From Agelaius tricolor (Eukaryota > Chordata > Aves > Passeriformes > Icteridae), in the NCBI GenBank assembly GCA_023055355.1, contig JALJCS010000054.1:1488001-1552000 (forward strand): a stretch of DNA of 64,000 nucleotides, read 5' to 3'. Shown here piece after piece: positions 11,023-21,688 of the stretch. The position numbers and the translations under genes were made by a program. Numbering within the stretch: the first letter of the stretch is position 1; each line of letters begins with the position of its first letter. The notes below the pieces were generated by a model. It was not told where the DNA came from. It saw only the letters and a list, made by a program, of their open reading frames with translations, and searched no databases.

Positions 11023-14000
11023 AAGCCAAAAGGTACAAATGAAACATGAAGTAGCCTTCATTTTTTTGGTCCTATTCGTGTCTCTCTCCTGGTCCCCATG
11101 CCCAGGATCCGAGACTCTCCCAGATCCTTGATGGAAAGCAGAGCTGCGGCCCGGCCGCGATCGGAGCGCGCGGCTCCAAACTGGAACGAACGAGACCAAA
11201 AAAAAAAAAAAGAAATTAAAAAAAAAATATGGACATATTTCATCCTCCTCTTTTGTGGGTTTTATTTTCTTTTGTATTCGCTTTGGGAATAACATTCTTT
11301 CCATTGGGAAGAGCCTGATTTTCCATTAAATACAAAGCAGCTGCCATCTTGGAAACAAAAAGCTGATTAAATACAGATTCTTTTTTTATTTTTTCCCCTC
11401 ACTTATGAAGAGCAAGAACCACGTTTGTTTCTGCTGATTTATCGGGGCAAAGCTGCCAATTACGGCAGCAGGAAAACTTAAAGAGAGGGACTTGAATCGC
11501 TCCATCTTCCCGAAATAATTTTGTAATTACAATTCGATGTCGGAGAAAAAAAGGAAAGATCCAGAAGTTTGGAGCGCTCATCCTCCCTCTGGGACGATGA
11601 CCCCGGGGGTTCCTCACTCTCTGCACACACAGGGACGCTCCAGATCCCCCATTTACGCAGATTCCCACCCTTTGGGATGCCGGGGGAAGGCTCGGCACAC
11701 CGGGGTGACGCGCGGGGCCCGGAGGAGACGCAACCACTGCCCCACTGCGGCCCAGATGTTGAACAGACTGGAAAAAAGGATGAGCTCCAAGGAAAAATCC
11801 CAACCCATCCACTCCATTGCTGCTCCATGAGCCAGCAAAGCTCAGTCCAGGAGGTCTTTCCAAGCAGAGCCGAGTGACCGACAGGAGCAGCGTACGAACC
11901 TTCAGCTCATTTTTGTCTTTTCCCAAAAACTGAATCATAGCTTAAACTTCCATTTCAAAATTGAGGTGTTAGAGCTAAAAACCAGGCAGAAGATGGATGA
12001 AACACAGAGATGGGGAAAGCTGTAGGAATTAGTGACTGGTTTTCAATTAACCCATCGGGTTCTCCTGATTTCTTGCCCTTCATGAAACCCAACAAAAAAC
12101 TCCAGAGGACGATGAGAATTCCATAGGGAACTGCACTTTGAGAAGTTTTTCCCACTCCTGCCATTCCATCTACCCAAAGCTGTAAGATCCAGGGAAAGCA
12201 TTTCTGGAAAGGGACCCTGTGACGGTCACAAAATCATCGTCACCCGCGCTGGTGGCATCAGCCATGGCTGGTGGCTCCATCCTGAGCACCCAACTTCTCT
12301 GGGCACCCTCAGCTCAAGTGTCCCCTGCACAGGGACCCCCCCAAAGGTTTGGGCCCTTCCAGGGCAGCTGGGGCTCCTCCTGTGGATGGGTTAAGGAAGG
12401 TGTGGAGACCTTTGGAAGCTGTTCATGGATGTCCCTTTCCACATTCCCAACTTAAGGAGACCCTTGGATGAAACAAGAGGAAAGCAGGAAATTGCAAATC
12501 CTATGATTTCCCCTAAATTTCCTAAAGGGTAGAATCCCAACCCAAACTTTATCTCCTGGCAGGATTTTCGGAAGGTCCAGGCTGAGGCTCTGGAGCAGGA
12601 AGGAGAAGGCACGTTTGGATTCCACACACACCAGGGCTGGAATTTTGGCTGCCAGATTCCCTATGTCCCACATTTCTTAGGGATGGAGGTGCAGGCAAGA
12701 GAAAGCATCCAACACCTTCCTCAATCCCAGTTTGGAAAACAAAATTCCAAGCCAACCATGCTGAGGTGACTCCACAGAGGGAACAATCCCTAAGGAAGCA
12801 TGCCCTGGTTTAAAGGATTTATGGCATTGGGCGTTTTGGCTTCCATTAATTTTCCAACTGCTGAAAGCAGACAAGGAACAAGGAAACCTTGGAATTCCAG
12901 ATAACCTGGCTTAGCCAGACTCAAGTTTAGAGAGCTCCCAGGTTAATCAGGGGTCAGCCTGCCCCATCCAGCACTACCAAATCCATGGGATTTGGACACT
13001 CTGCTCCTTGCTTTAAAGCACCACCAGCTCCTGCTTTGACCGCTCAATCCTGACAAATATTTGGGATTCTGGAGGCACTTGGGAAACCAGGAATGGGCTG
13101 CTCCAGCCACCAGTCCATCCTCTCCCCTTCAAGGCATCCCTGCTTTACAGGAATTTTGCTGAACATTCATTCAGGCCATGCAATCCCCTAAAAGACTTGG
13201 ATCACCTCTAGAGTGGAAAGCCCCAGACAAGGAAGATTCTGGATGCTGCTCATGGCCTGTCCATGTCCAATTCCTGCTTTTTTTTTACCTTTTAAACTTC
13301 CAGGATTAGCCACAACAACTTCCCACCAGACAAATTAACTCTGCTAAAACTCCTCCTTTGTCCTGCTACTTTGCACGATCCCATTTTTATTTTTCCTCCT
13401 CTTCCATGATTTATTCCCGCCAATTAATCCCAACAAGGCAGAGAACAGAAAATTAGGAGGGATAAAAGGAAGGAAAACTGGGATTTGTTGCCGTTAAGAA
13501 CAAGCCTGACTAAGAGTGGGCTGGCAAAGCCCCTCCATATAAAGGGATTACTCCATCCCTGACCCTTTCCAGGGGAGCTCCAGGTATTATTTTCCATTGA
13601 TTTACCTTAATGAAAGTAATGCCCCCATCTCCATAGGAAGCTGACTCCAGAGCTGTCTAGGCACTGGATCCAATTAAAGAAATAAATACATCTGGCTTCT
13701 AAACAGCTCCAAGCCTGGAAAAGCCACAGGGAAAAGGGCTTTTTGCATCTCTCCCTCTTGGGCTATGCCCTGAGGACAGCACGGGGGATGCCTGACATCC
13801 AACACCGCTCCTGGAATCCCCTGGCTGCAGGGAATGCCTGGAGCATCCTGGCTTTGATGGGAGCCAGCCTGGGATTGCTTTAACGAGGCTCCCTCTCTCC
13901 AGGAGCTGCTGTTGATTTGAGGCCTCAGTGTTGACTTAGAAACCCCCCCAGGTGCCTGGAGCCTGCAAATAGTCCAGGCTTTGCCAGGCTCGGTTTCCAG

Positions 14001-14399
14001 GGAAAGGGGCACAAGCATCCCACTGGAGCAGGGAATATCGGTCAGGATTCCCATGAAGAGCAGGGAATAAAGGCTGGAAAGCAGAAGCAGGGTCCAGGCT
14101 CTGAGTGTGACAACCCCACAGAATTCGCAGGTGGGTTTTGCTCCCATGGGCCTGGGTTTGCAGCCAGTGGGAATAGAGGAAACAAGGTGGCTGCAGAGCA
14201 CTTTGTTTGCCATCCATCCCTGGAAATGCCGTGGGTTTTCCTCCTGCACATGGAACAAGCAGAGATGACAACAATCACAGGGGGTTGCTGAACCAGAAAG
14301 AAGGTCTGAAAAGTCTCCTTGGCTTTACTTTGGTGCTAATTGGCCAAATCCAAACTGGGAGATGGCACGTGTCAGGAATCCACATTATTTTCTGGAGAA
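11023..14399. other. Intron, 3.4 kb single-copy sequence
   Basis: Contains a CpG-rich spot near 11140-11185, A-rich runs near 11197-11230, and AT-rich islands near 11300-11530 and 13270-13680 (TTTACCTTAATGAAAGTAAT) that may be conserved non-coding sequence. The 194-codon minus frame at 13674-14258 has no recognisable domain. Confidence 0.5.
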
Positions 14400-14612
14400 A
14401 ACCATGGAATCACAGAGTGGTTTGGGATGGAAGGGACCTTAAAGATGATCCAGTTCCACCCCCTGCCATGGCAGGGACACCTTCCACCATCCATCCCAGG
14501 TTGCTCCAAGCCCCATCCAGCCTGGCTTTGGACACTTCCCCTCCAGTCTGAGCTTAGTGATCCAATCCCTCAAACCGGGAGGAATTTCCAGCTGGAATTC
14601 CCATGGGGAATT
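14400..14612 (-). mobile_element. CR1 LINE 3' fragment
   Basis: Antisense CR1 with CACAGAGTGGTTTGGGATGG and GACCTTAAAGATGATCCAGT. It is somewhat diverged. Confidence 0.88.
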
Positions 14613-14981
14613 TCTCCAAACAAGGAACATGGATTTTACAAACATCTTTTCTCTTTGGAGCAGAATGTGAGAATCTCATCCAGGTTTCCCTAATATCAGG
14701 CATTCCCCCTAATTCCCTGCAGATGCAGGTATTCCAGGGTGATAAAAGGAGCCACTTCAATTCACTAAACCCAACAATTTAGTGACCCATTGGGAAGGAA
14801 ACCCTTTCCTTTGGTCTCTGATTTATCCCAGAATTATTTATCCCATCGATCTCAACTTTCAATCCATCTTTTCCTTTCCCCCTGGCTGACACAAGGGACC
14901 TTTTCTGGTTCAGTTCCCCCCTGAGCCTGGAGGTGTGAGCGGAGCAGAGCCAAGGCGCAGGACGCAGCGTCCGGTACTCAC

Positions 14982-15011
14982 CGACATGGTGGAGTGGACA
15001 TCCACCCGCCC
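14982..15011 (-). CDS. EXOC6B: Candidate in-frame 30-nt microexon of EXOC6B
   Basis: On the minus strand a 30-nt segment lies between a long pyrimidine-rich acceptor (ending gttgtcctctgtag) and a near-perfect donor (TCG|GTGAGTAC). It reads GGG CGG GTG GAT GTC, then CAC TCC ACC ATG TCG, giving ten residues GRVDVHSTMS. Both edges are phase 0, the phase of the boundary between the FTHLP exon and the expected GKVAQT exon, so inclusion keeps the frame. TGC-containing motifs lie just upstream of the AG, as in neural microexons controlled by SRRM4 (family knowledge). Whether it is used is an inference; a chance splice-site pair is possible. Confidence 0.5.
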
Positions 15012-15229
15012 CTACAGAGGACAACACAGCAGGTCAGGGTCAAAGGCAGAACAGAGCAGAGCAACAGGACAAAGGCAGAAAGGAGCCCAAAGGTCATCAG
15101 AGGTGCCCACAACCCCCCAGTGCTCCAATGGCAGCTCCGACATCGGCAAAGGATTGGGAAAGAAAATGGGGGCTCCTGGGAGGAGGGGGAAGAGGAGAAT
15201 AAAGTACCACAAGAGGAGTTTTGGTGTCA

Positions 15230-15510
15230 TTCTATCACAGATTGCTGGAATGGGTTGGGCTGGAGGGATCTTAAAGATCATCCTGATCCAAACATATCCC
15301 ACTATCCCAGGTGGCTCCAAGCCCCAATGTCCAACCTGGCCTTGGGCACTGCCAGGGATCCAGGAGCAGCCACAGCAAATCTGGGAATTCCAGCCCAGCC
15401 CCTGCCCACCCTCCCAGCCAGGAATTCCTTGCCAAGATCCCAGCCCAATCTCCCCTTTCCCAGTGGAAGCCATTCCTTGGCTCCTGTCCCTCCTCTCCTT
15501 GTCCCTTTCC
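15230..15510 (-). mobile_element. CR1 LINE fragment
   Basis: Antisense CR1 from TGGAATGGGTTGGGCTGGAG through AATCTCCCCTTTCCCAGTGG. It lies about 220 bp upstream, in the sense of EXOC6B, of the candidate microexon. Confidence 0.9.
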
Positions 15511-15599
15511 ATCTCTCCTGTCTGCTCTGCACATCCCCATCCCTGCTCCTCAACAATCCCACCTGCAAGAGGTGATGGATGTCAAACCCTGGGAGTGAC

Positions 15600-16090
15600 A
15601 GCTGGGATCAGCTCCAGCAGGGCTTGCTCAGCTCTTCCAAGGGCCAGGGGAGTTATTTAAGCACAGACTGGACTTGTGCAAACCCAGAGGTGACTCTGGT
15701 GCTCCTGAGATGTTTTCCTGATGGTTATTTTCCACTTGGGTCCCTCCCAAGGCGGCCGAGGCTGTGGTTGGTGCAAAGTTCATGGCATTTCGCTTCCATG
15801 CACAGGGCCTTGGCTTATAAATATTCCAGAGGGATTTGACTTTTCAAATAAAAACACAGGCAATCGTTCTCTTTGGAAAGAAAATAAACACTTGCAAAGC
15901 TCTTTCTACCAGAGCAAGAGCTGCCGGGGCCGTTCGTTTGCAAGGGGGAAGAGATGCCAAGAGAAGGCAAAAAACCATCACGGCTCCAGCTGAAATCTGT
16001 GCCTGCCATCTGGCAAAAATAAGCAGAAAAGGGGAAAAAAAAAATAGGGAAAAAAAAAAATTCCCTCTGCAGAGGGTTCACACTAAAGCG
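15600..16090. other. Intron, AT-rich single-copy sequence
   Basis: Contains GGCTTATAAATATTCC and A-rich runs (16030-16060). No coding signal. Confidence 0.5.
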
Positions 16091-16169
16091 CTCAGCGGCA
16101 GAGGTTGGATTTGTTGGATCGCTGAAAGATTGCTTCCCCTTCCCAGGTCAGCCTCACCTCTTGACCTGC

Positions 16170-16490
16170 CCTGATTCCCTTCCAAAGGAGGTTATCGAGA
16201 TACAAGACTAACAGAGGATTAAAGGAAACTGAAAATAAAAACAAAACACCCCCCCCTTCCCCCAGCCCCGCTCCCCTCCCCCAAGAAAACATCCTTGCTT
16301 TGTTAACCTGACAGTTCAGGGGAGGTGTTGACACAACCCTCCATCTCTGAGGAGCTTAATGTCAACAAATCAGTGTGTTTGGAGTAGCCCTGTCAATGCC
16401 ATTTACATTAACTTGTCCAACAAGAAATAAAAACAACAATCAGCCATCAAAGACAAAAGGCTTTTTCAGTCATTCTTTGCAAAGTCTTAG
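16170..16490. promoter_or_regulatory. Possible conserved non-coding element
   Basis: A repeat-free island with paired short motifs (TTGACAC, TGTCAACA, CTGTCAATG, CAATCAGCCATCAAAG). The last fits a TCF/LEF-type ATCAAAG site. A C-rich run at 16248-16262 interrupts it. Regulatory status is inferred from composition only. Confidence 0.25.
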
Positions 16491-16680
16491 GCTGGAAATG
16501 TTCATTTTTGGAGGCTGTGGCCCTTTGCTTGCTGAAAACCAGAAACCACCTTTTTTTGTTGGGTTTTTTTTTTTTTTAAGGCCTAAAATACTTTTTGCAC
16601 TAAAATATTTTTTTTTTACCCTTAAAAAAAGAGGTTTTTCTTTTAAAGGAGACCCGAGCATCCCATATTAATGAGCTCCA

Positions 16681-16699
16681 CAGCAGCAGCAGCAGCAGG
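16681..16699. repeat. Short CAG microsatellite
   Basis: About six CAG units, followed by repeat-free AT-rich sequence (CCAAATGTTAATTATGCTTT). Confidence 0.8.
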
Positions 16700-16959
16700 A
16701 ACCGACTCTCCCTGGTTAACGCAGGAAGAGGGCGGCCTTGGGAGCCAAATGTTAATTATGCTTTGATTCCCATCAGCGTTTTATTTGCTCGGAGACATTT
16801 TTGGGCACTTAGTGGAGCATTCTGGAATTGTGGCTCCAAACCACCATGACCGTTTCATGCAGCACTGGCATGCACCAAAACCCCGGGAAGTTCTCCGTGA
16901 ACTTTTCCTGCCCCCCGGCACATGCTGTCCCCACGGCACTGGTGAGGGCTCAGCGTCCC

Positions 16960-18290
16960 CCAGAAAACTGCAACGTGCAAATAAATTCCAGGAATTCCCA
17001 AAATCAACTGGTTTCCATCATCTCCCACAATCCCTACTCTAAAGGAAAAAAAAAAAAAGGGATTGCAAGGCCTGGAAAAAGGGAAGGCTCTTTAGGCCGC
17101 TGTACCAGCCAGGATTTTGGGATTATTTTTGGGGGTTTTTTGCCAGGTCACCACAGAGGGTGTCGAGGCCTCATCTCTGGAAAAATCCAAGGTCATGGCT
17201 TGATCCAGTTGAAGATGTCCCCCAGAAAAATGCTACGTGCAAATAAATCCCAGCAATTCCCAGTTTCCATCATCTCCCACAATGCCTACTCCAAGGGAAT
17301 AATTAGGGACTCACATTCCTGCTTGAGCTCCAGAGAAAATGGAGACTCTTTAGCTTATGTATCCAGATTTTGGGCTGGGTCAGTTTTGCTGCTTGAACTA
17401 GGTGCCCACAGAGGTGGTGGAGGCCTCATCCCTGGAAAAATCCAATGCCATGGCTCTGGACAACTTGATCCAGTTGAAGATGTCTCCCCAGAGAAGTACA
17501 AAATGCAAATAAATCCCAGGAATTCCCAAAATCAACTGGTTTTCATCATCTCCCACAATGCCTACTCCAAAGAAAAAAAAAAAACTGGGATTGCAAGGCC
17601 TGGAAAAAGGGGAGGCTCTTTAGGCCGCTATACCAGCCAGGATTTTGGGATTATTTTTGGGGTTTTTTTGCCAGGTCATCACAGAGGGTGTCAAGGACTC
17701 ATCTCTGGAAAAATCCAAGGCCATGGCTGTGGACAGCTTGATCCAGTTGAAGATGTCCCCCAGAAAAATGCTACGTGCAAATAAATCCCAGCAATTCCCA
17801 CTTTCCATCATCTCCCACAATGCCTACTCCAAGGGAATAATTAGGGACTCACATTCCTGCTTGACCTCCAGAGAAAACAGAGACCCTTTAGCTTATGAAT
17901 CAGGATTTTGTTCTGGGTCAGTTTTGCTGCTTGAACTAGGTGCCCACAGAGGTGGTGGAGGCCTCATCCCTGGAAAAATCCAATGCCATGGCTGTGGACT
18001 TGATCCAATTGAAGATGTCTCCCCAGAGAAGTACAACACGCAATTAAATTCCAAGAATTCCCCCAATCAAGTGGTGTCCATCATCTCCCACAATGCCTAC
18101 TCCAAAGGAGAGATTTGAGGCCGAAATTCCTGCTTGAGGCCTAGAAAAAGAGACTAAAAAAAGAGACTTTAGGCCAATCCAGCAGTCACAATTTTGGGTT
18201 ATTTTTGCTGGGTGCCCAGGGAAATGGTGGAAGCCTCATCCCTGGAAAGATCCAAGGCCATGGCTCTGGAGAACCTGATGCAGTTGAAGA
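16960..18290. repeat. Tandem array of about 265-bp monomers in alternating AB order
   Basis: The landmark ACGTGCAAATAAATCC or a variant recurs at about 16974, 17235, 17502, 17773 and 18037 (steps 261, 267, 271, 264). Alternate monomers are more alike: A monomers have an A-rich tract and TTTAGGCCGCTGTACCAGCC; B monomers have GGGAATAATTAGGGACTCAC. The higher-order period is therefore about 530 bp. Each monomer contains a CR1-like piece resembling GAGGCCTCATCCCTGG followed by GAAGATGTCCC. Confidence 0.9.
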
Positions 18291-18299
18291 TGTCCCTGC

Positions 18300-18372
18300 T
18301 TACTGCAGGGGCTTGGAGCAGGTGACCTTCAAGGGACCCTCCCAACCCAAACTGTTCAAAAATTCTGGGATT
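18300..18372 (+). mobile_element. CR1 LINE 3' end remnant
   Basis: GGACCCTCCCAACCCAAACT followed by TTCTGGGATTCCC matches a sense-orientation CR1 terminus. Confidence 0.6.
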
Positions 18373-20982
18373 CCCAAGAAACACAGGAAAAATACAGCCT
18401 AAAGAGGGAAACATAAACCCTAATCCTGAATCCCAGCTCAGATTCCTTTCAGCTCCTCTTCAGCCCCTCTCCAAAGCTGAGTCCCAAGGACCTTCCAGGG
18501 CCACTTGAGCTGTCCTGGGGCCAGCAGGAGCCGTGACCCCACAGAGGTTTTCCTGCAGCCTTGTCAGGACAATGGGATTACTCAGCCCTGTCACGGTGCA
18601 TTTCTGCAGCCTCAGGACTTTGGGTTCCGTTTTTTTTCCCTGATGGGGCTTTTTGGAGGTGGAATTTTAGCCCAGGAGCCCCGACATGCCTGGGCTGAGG
18701 TTCCCTGATGGGCAGGTGGAGCTGTCCTTGCAGCTGGGACAAACGGCAGGGAGAGCAACAAATCTGCACCTTCCAACACCAGGGGAACACTTTTCATTGC
18801 CAAAATCCCATAAATTCAACAGGAATCAGCTCTGGAGGATGGGGGCATTGCCAAACCAGGCAGGAGAACAGGAATGAAGGTGTTCCAAGGACACCTCACC
18901 CCAGGTTTGGGCACAGTTCTGGAGCTACTGGCAGTGTGGAAATCCTGGATTTTATGGGACCAGGCTGAAAACTCATCTCAAACAGGGCAGCAGCTCCTCT
19001 TAGACCCAAAACTGTCCTGCTTTATTTCCAATCCCAGCTCTCGTGCTGATGGATTGGGATGGGTTTGGATCAGCTCCACCTTGTCCCCAGAATCCTGAAT
19101 TTCCTACTAGAGCTGGAATTGACTCTTTTTGGGAATGTTCCTTCACCCTCTCACTCCTTCCATCCCCAACTGATGCTCATCTCACATTTTTGGTGCTTTT
19201 ACAAACACCTCCATCATTTTTTTCGTGGCTTTGGACAACACCTTTATCTCCTGCATTTCAGTAGCAAATCCCAGGAACTTCAGTGTGCTCCTAAATCAGC
19301 CACTGGAAAAAATTCCCTGAACCCTACAAGGATGAAAAACCTTGACACCAAAGGATGTGGAGGCCTTTGGGATGCAGCCTGGTCCTTCCTGGCTTGCTCT
19401 CACCCACAATTTGGGTGATCCATCACGAACATAAGGGAAAAAACTCCAATCAATATTTAAAAGTCCCAAACCTGCAGCTCCCACAAAGCTTTGACCCAGA
19501 CCTAAGGCTGCCCAAACCAGGCTAAGGTGCCTTCCTTGTCTCCCCAGGCTTTGGGGAGGCTCTGGAGCTCAGGGGCTGCCCAGCAAACCCAAACTTCTCC
19601 TCAGCTGGGGCTTTTCTAACCCAGTTCTGCAAGACAAAAGGCTGCCTTGATCTGTCCTGGTGCTTTTTAGACCAATTCAAGTCCTCCCAGCCTCCAAACC
19701 AACCCTGACTGGCTCCAAAAGGAAACATTAATATTTAAGGAAGATAAATCACTCCTGGCCCACCTCATAAATCACTGTGGGCATCCCCCCCCCAGCTCAT
19801 CTCTGCTGCTTCATGCTCTGCTGCAGAGACCAATCTCCCTGTCAAATTCCATTACTGGCTCCTGAGTATCCCCAGCGTGATGGGTGGAAGCCTCCAGGTG
19901 CTAAACCAACCCACAGCTCCTTTTTTTAAGGAGAAATTCGGCAATTTCCAGCATCTCCTGGCTTTGGAAGGCACCTGCCACAGGACACCTGCCTGGGGAC
20001 ATTAGGGACAAACCTGGCTGGGGAGATGGATCCAAGTCCTCCCCACCTCACTGCTCATTTATCAGTTTATTTACCAGTTTGTCCCACTGATAACAGAGCT
20101 GAGGAAGCCACTTCTTCTCCACACAGGTGCAGAGGAGCAGGGAAGCCACTTCCAGTCCCCTTTTGGGGATTTCTCCCCCCCAGTAAATCAGCCAGAGCTC
20201 CCCCTGCTACCAGATCTTCCTGCTGGGATGGGGATGCCCAGAGACATGAGCCAGCACAGTTTGGGGGTGTGACACCTCCCAAAACAGGAGGGTGGGACCT
20301 CCTTCCAGAGGAGAATCCCAGGGCATAAACAGAATGAAGGAAGCTGCCACTGGGGAATATTAAATCTCCCCTTCCTGTTTATTCCCAGCTCGTGAAAGCA
20401 GCAAATAAATCCCAGTTTTGTAAAGGAAGAAAGATCTAAAATTGCTTTTAGAACAACCACAGAGTTCAGGGGATTTGCTGTTTCAAAATACCTGCTGATC
20501 CTCCCAAGAGTGTATCCACACAGCTCAAAACAAATCCCATTAAAAGGAGGGAAAAAAGCTGCTGGAGTAAAAAAGGAATCTCCCTGGTGATTAGATTTTT
20601 CCTACCAATGAGACACCACTCAGCCAACTGCAAAAAGCAGCATAAAGCACATTTCTGATGGCAACAGCAGCATAAACACAGGGACTTTAGACAGCAGAGA
20701 GAAGAAAGAAACATATGGTGCCTTCCAAGGAAGCAATATTGGGATGGGACACATCAGGGACTTGACAAACACTTGGAAACGCAGCTGTAGTTCCAGTAAT
20801 GCATCCACAGGCTGGATTTTGGGAAAAAGAATCCTGGATGGGCATTAACTGCAAGTTAAAGTGTCTGAAATACAGGTGTGGAATAAATTACAACCCTGCT
20901 GATACATGGTGGGCTGGGAGAGAGCCTCAATCCCACAAAACTAGACTTGCAAATAATTGGGAGAGTCCTGAAGCCCAGAGCT
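18373..20982. other. Intron, 2.6 kb single-copy sequence
   Basis: No repeats or exons recognised apart from short C-rich (19788) and T-rich runs. Confidence 0.5.
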
Positions 20983-21396
20983 TGTGGCGACATGTGAAAC
21001 CCCTTCTGCCGCAGACATCTTTTATGAAAAATCCTTTCCTTAGGATTTTTCCTCCTGAGAAGCTGAGAGGCCTCAGGAACAAAATGTAACCAATGGTTAT
21101 CTGCTGCTGTAGAATGCAACAGGTGCATCTGGGATTGGCCCATGTTGGATGTTTGTAATTAATGGCCAATCACAGTCAGCTGGCTCAGACTCTCTGTCTG
21201 AGACAGAGCCTTTGTTATCATTCTTTCTGATTCTATTCTTAGCTTAGCTAGCTTTCTGATGAAACCTTTTCTTCTACTCTTTTAGTATAGTTTTAATGTA
21301 ATATATATAATAAAATAATAAATCAAGCCTTCTGAAACATGGAGTCAACATTCTCGTCTCTTCCCTCATCCAAGAACCCCTGTGAACACCATCACA
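20983..21396 (+). mobile_element. Solo LTR of an endogenous retrovirus (passerine type)
   Basis: About 414 bp starting TGTGGCGACATG and ending ACACCATCACA, the usual TG...CA edges. It has a TATA-like ATATATATAATAAA region, AATAAA at 21309 and 21317, and the late segment AAACATGGAGTCAACATTCT typical of songbird LTRs. No gag, pol or env sequence is attached, so this is a solo LTR left by recombination. I see no clear target-site duplication, so the boundaries are uncertain. It lies about 110 bp beyond the donor of the EXOC6B exon ending at 21509, antisense to the gene. Confidence 0.8.
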
Positions 21397-21508
21397 CCCT
21401 CCTTTTAAAAACAGATTTTTTTCCCCACATCCCCAGACCCCGTTTCCAGCACAGCCCGTGAGGTCTGAGCTCCCACAGGAGGAGGGAGCAGAGGGAGGGC
21501 GGGCTCAC

Positions 21509-21688
21509 CGGGAGGTGGGTGAACACGGCGAAGGTGCTGCGCAGGAAGCCGATCAGATCCACCAGGTACTCGCTGGCCCGGCTGCCCGGCTCCGGGGCCA
21601 TCCAGTCGTAGTCAGCCAGCTGCAGGAACTGGTCGATCTTCTGGTTCAGGTTGGTGTAGATCTCCTCCTCGGCGGCGTGCCGGGCGTC
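21509..21688 (-). CDS. EXOC6B: EXOC6B exon (DARHAAEEEIY...VFTHLP)
   Basis: This 180-nt, phase-0 exon has acceptor cattcccag|GACGCC and donor CTCCCG|GTGAGC. It encodes 60 residues: DARHAAEEEIYTNLNQK, IDQFLQLADYDWM, a variable APEPGSRASEY stretch, and FLRSTFAVFTHLP. The variable middle differs from the mammalian version (MTGDLGNKASDY as I remember it), which fits a surface loop. The intron upstream of the acceptor is a 34-bp minisatellite starting about 24 bp away. The next constitutive exon, expected to begin GKVAQT, was not found in the first 21.5 kb. Confidence 0.97.
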
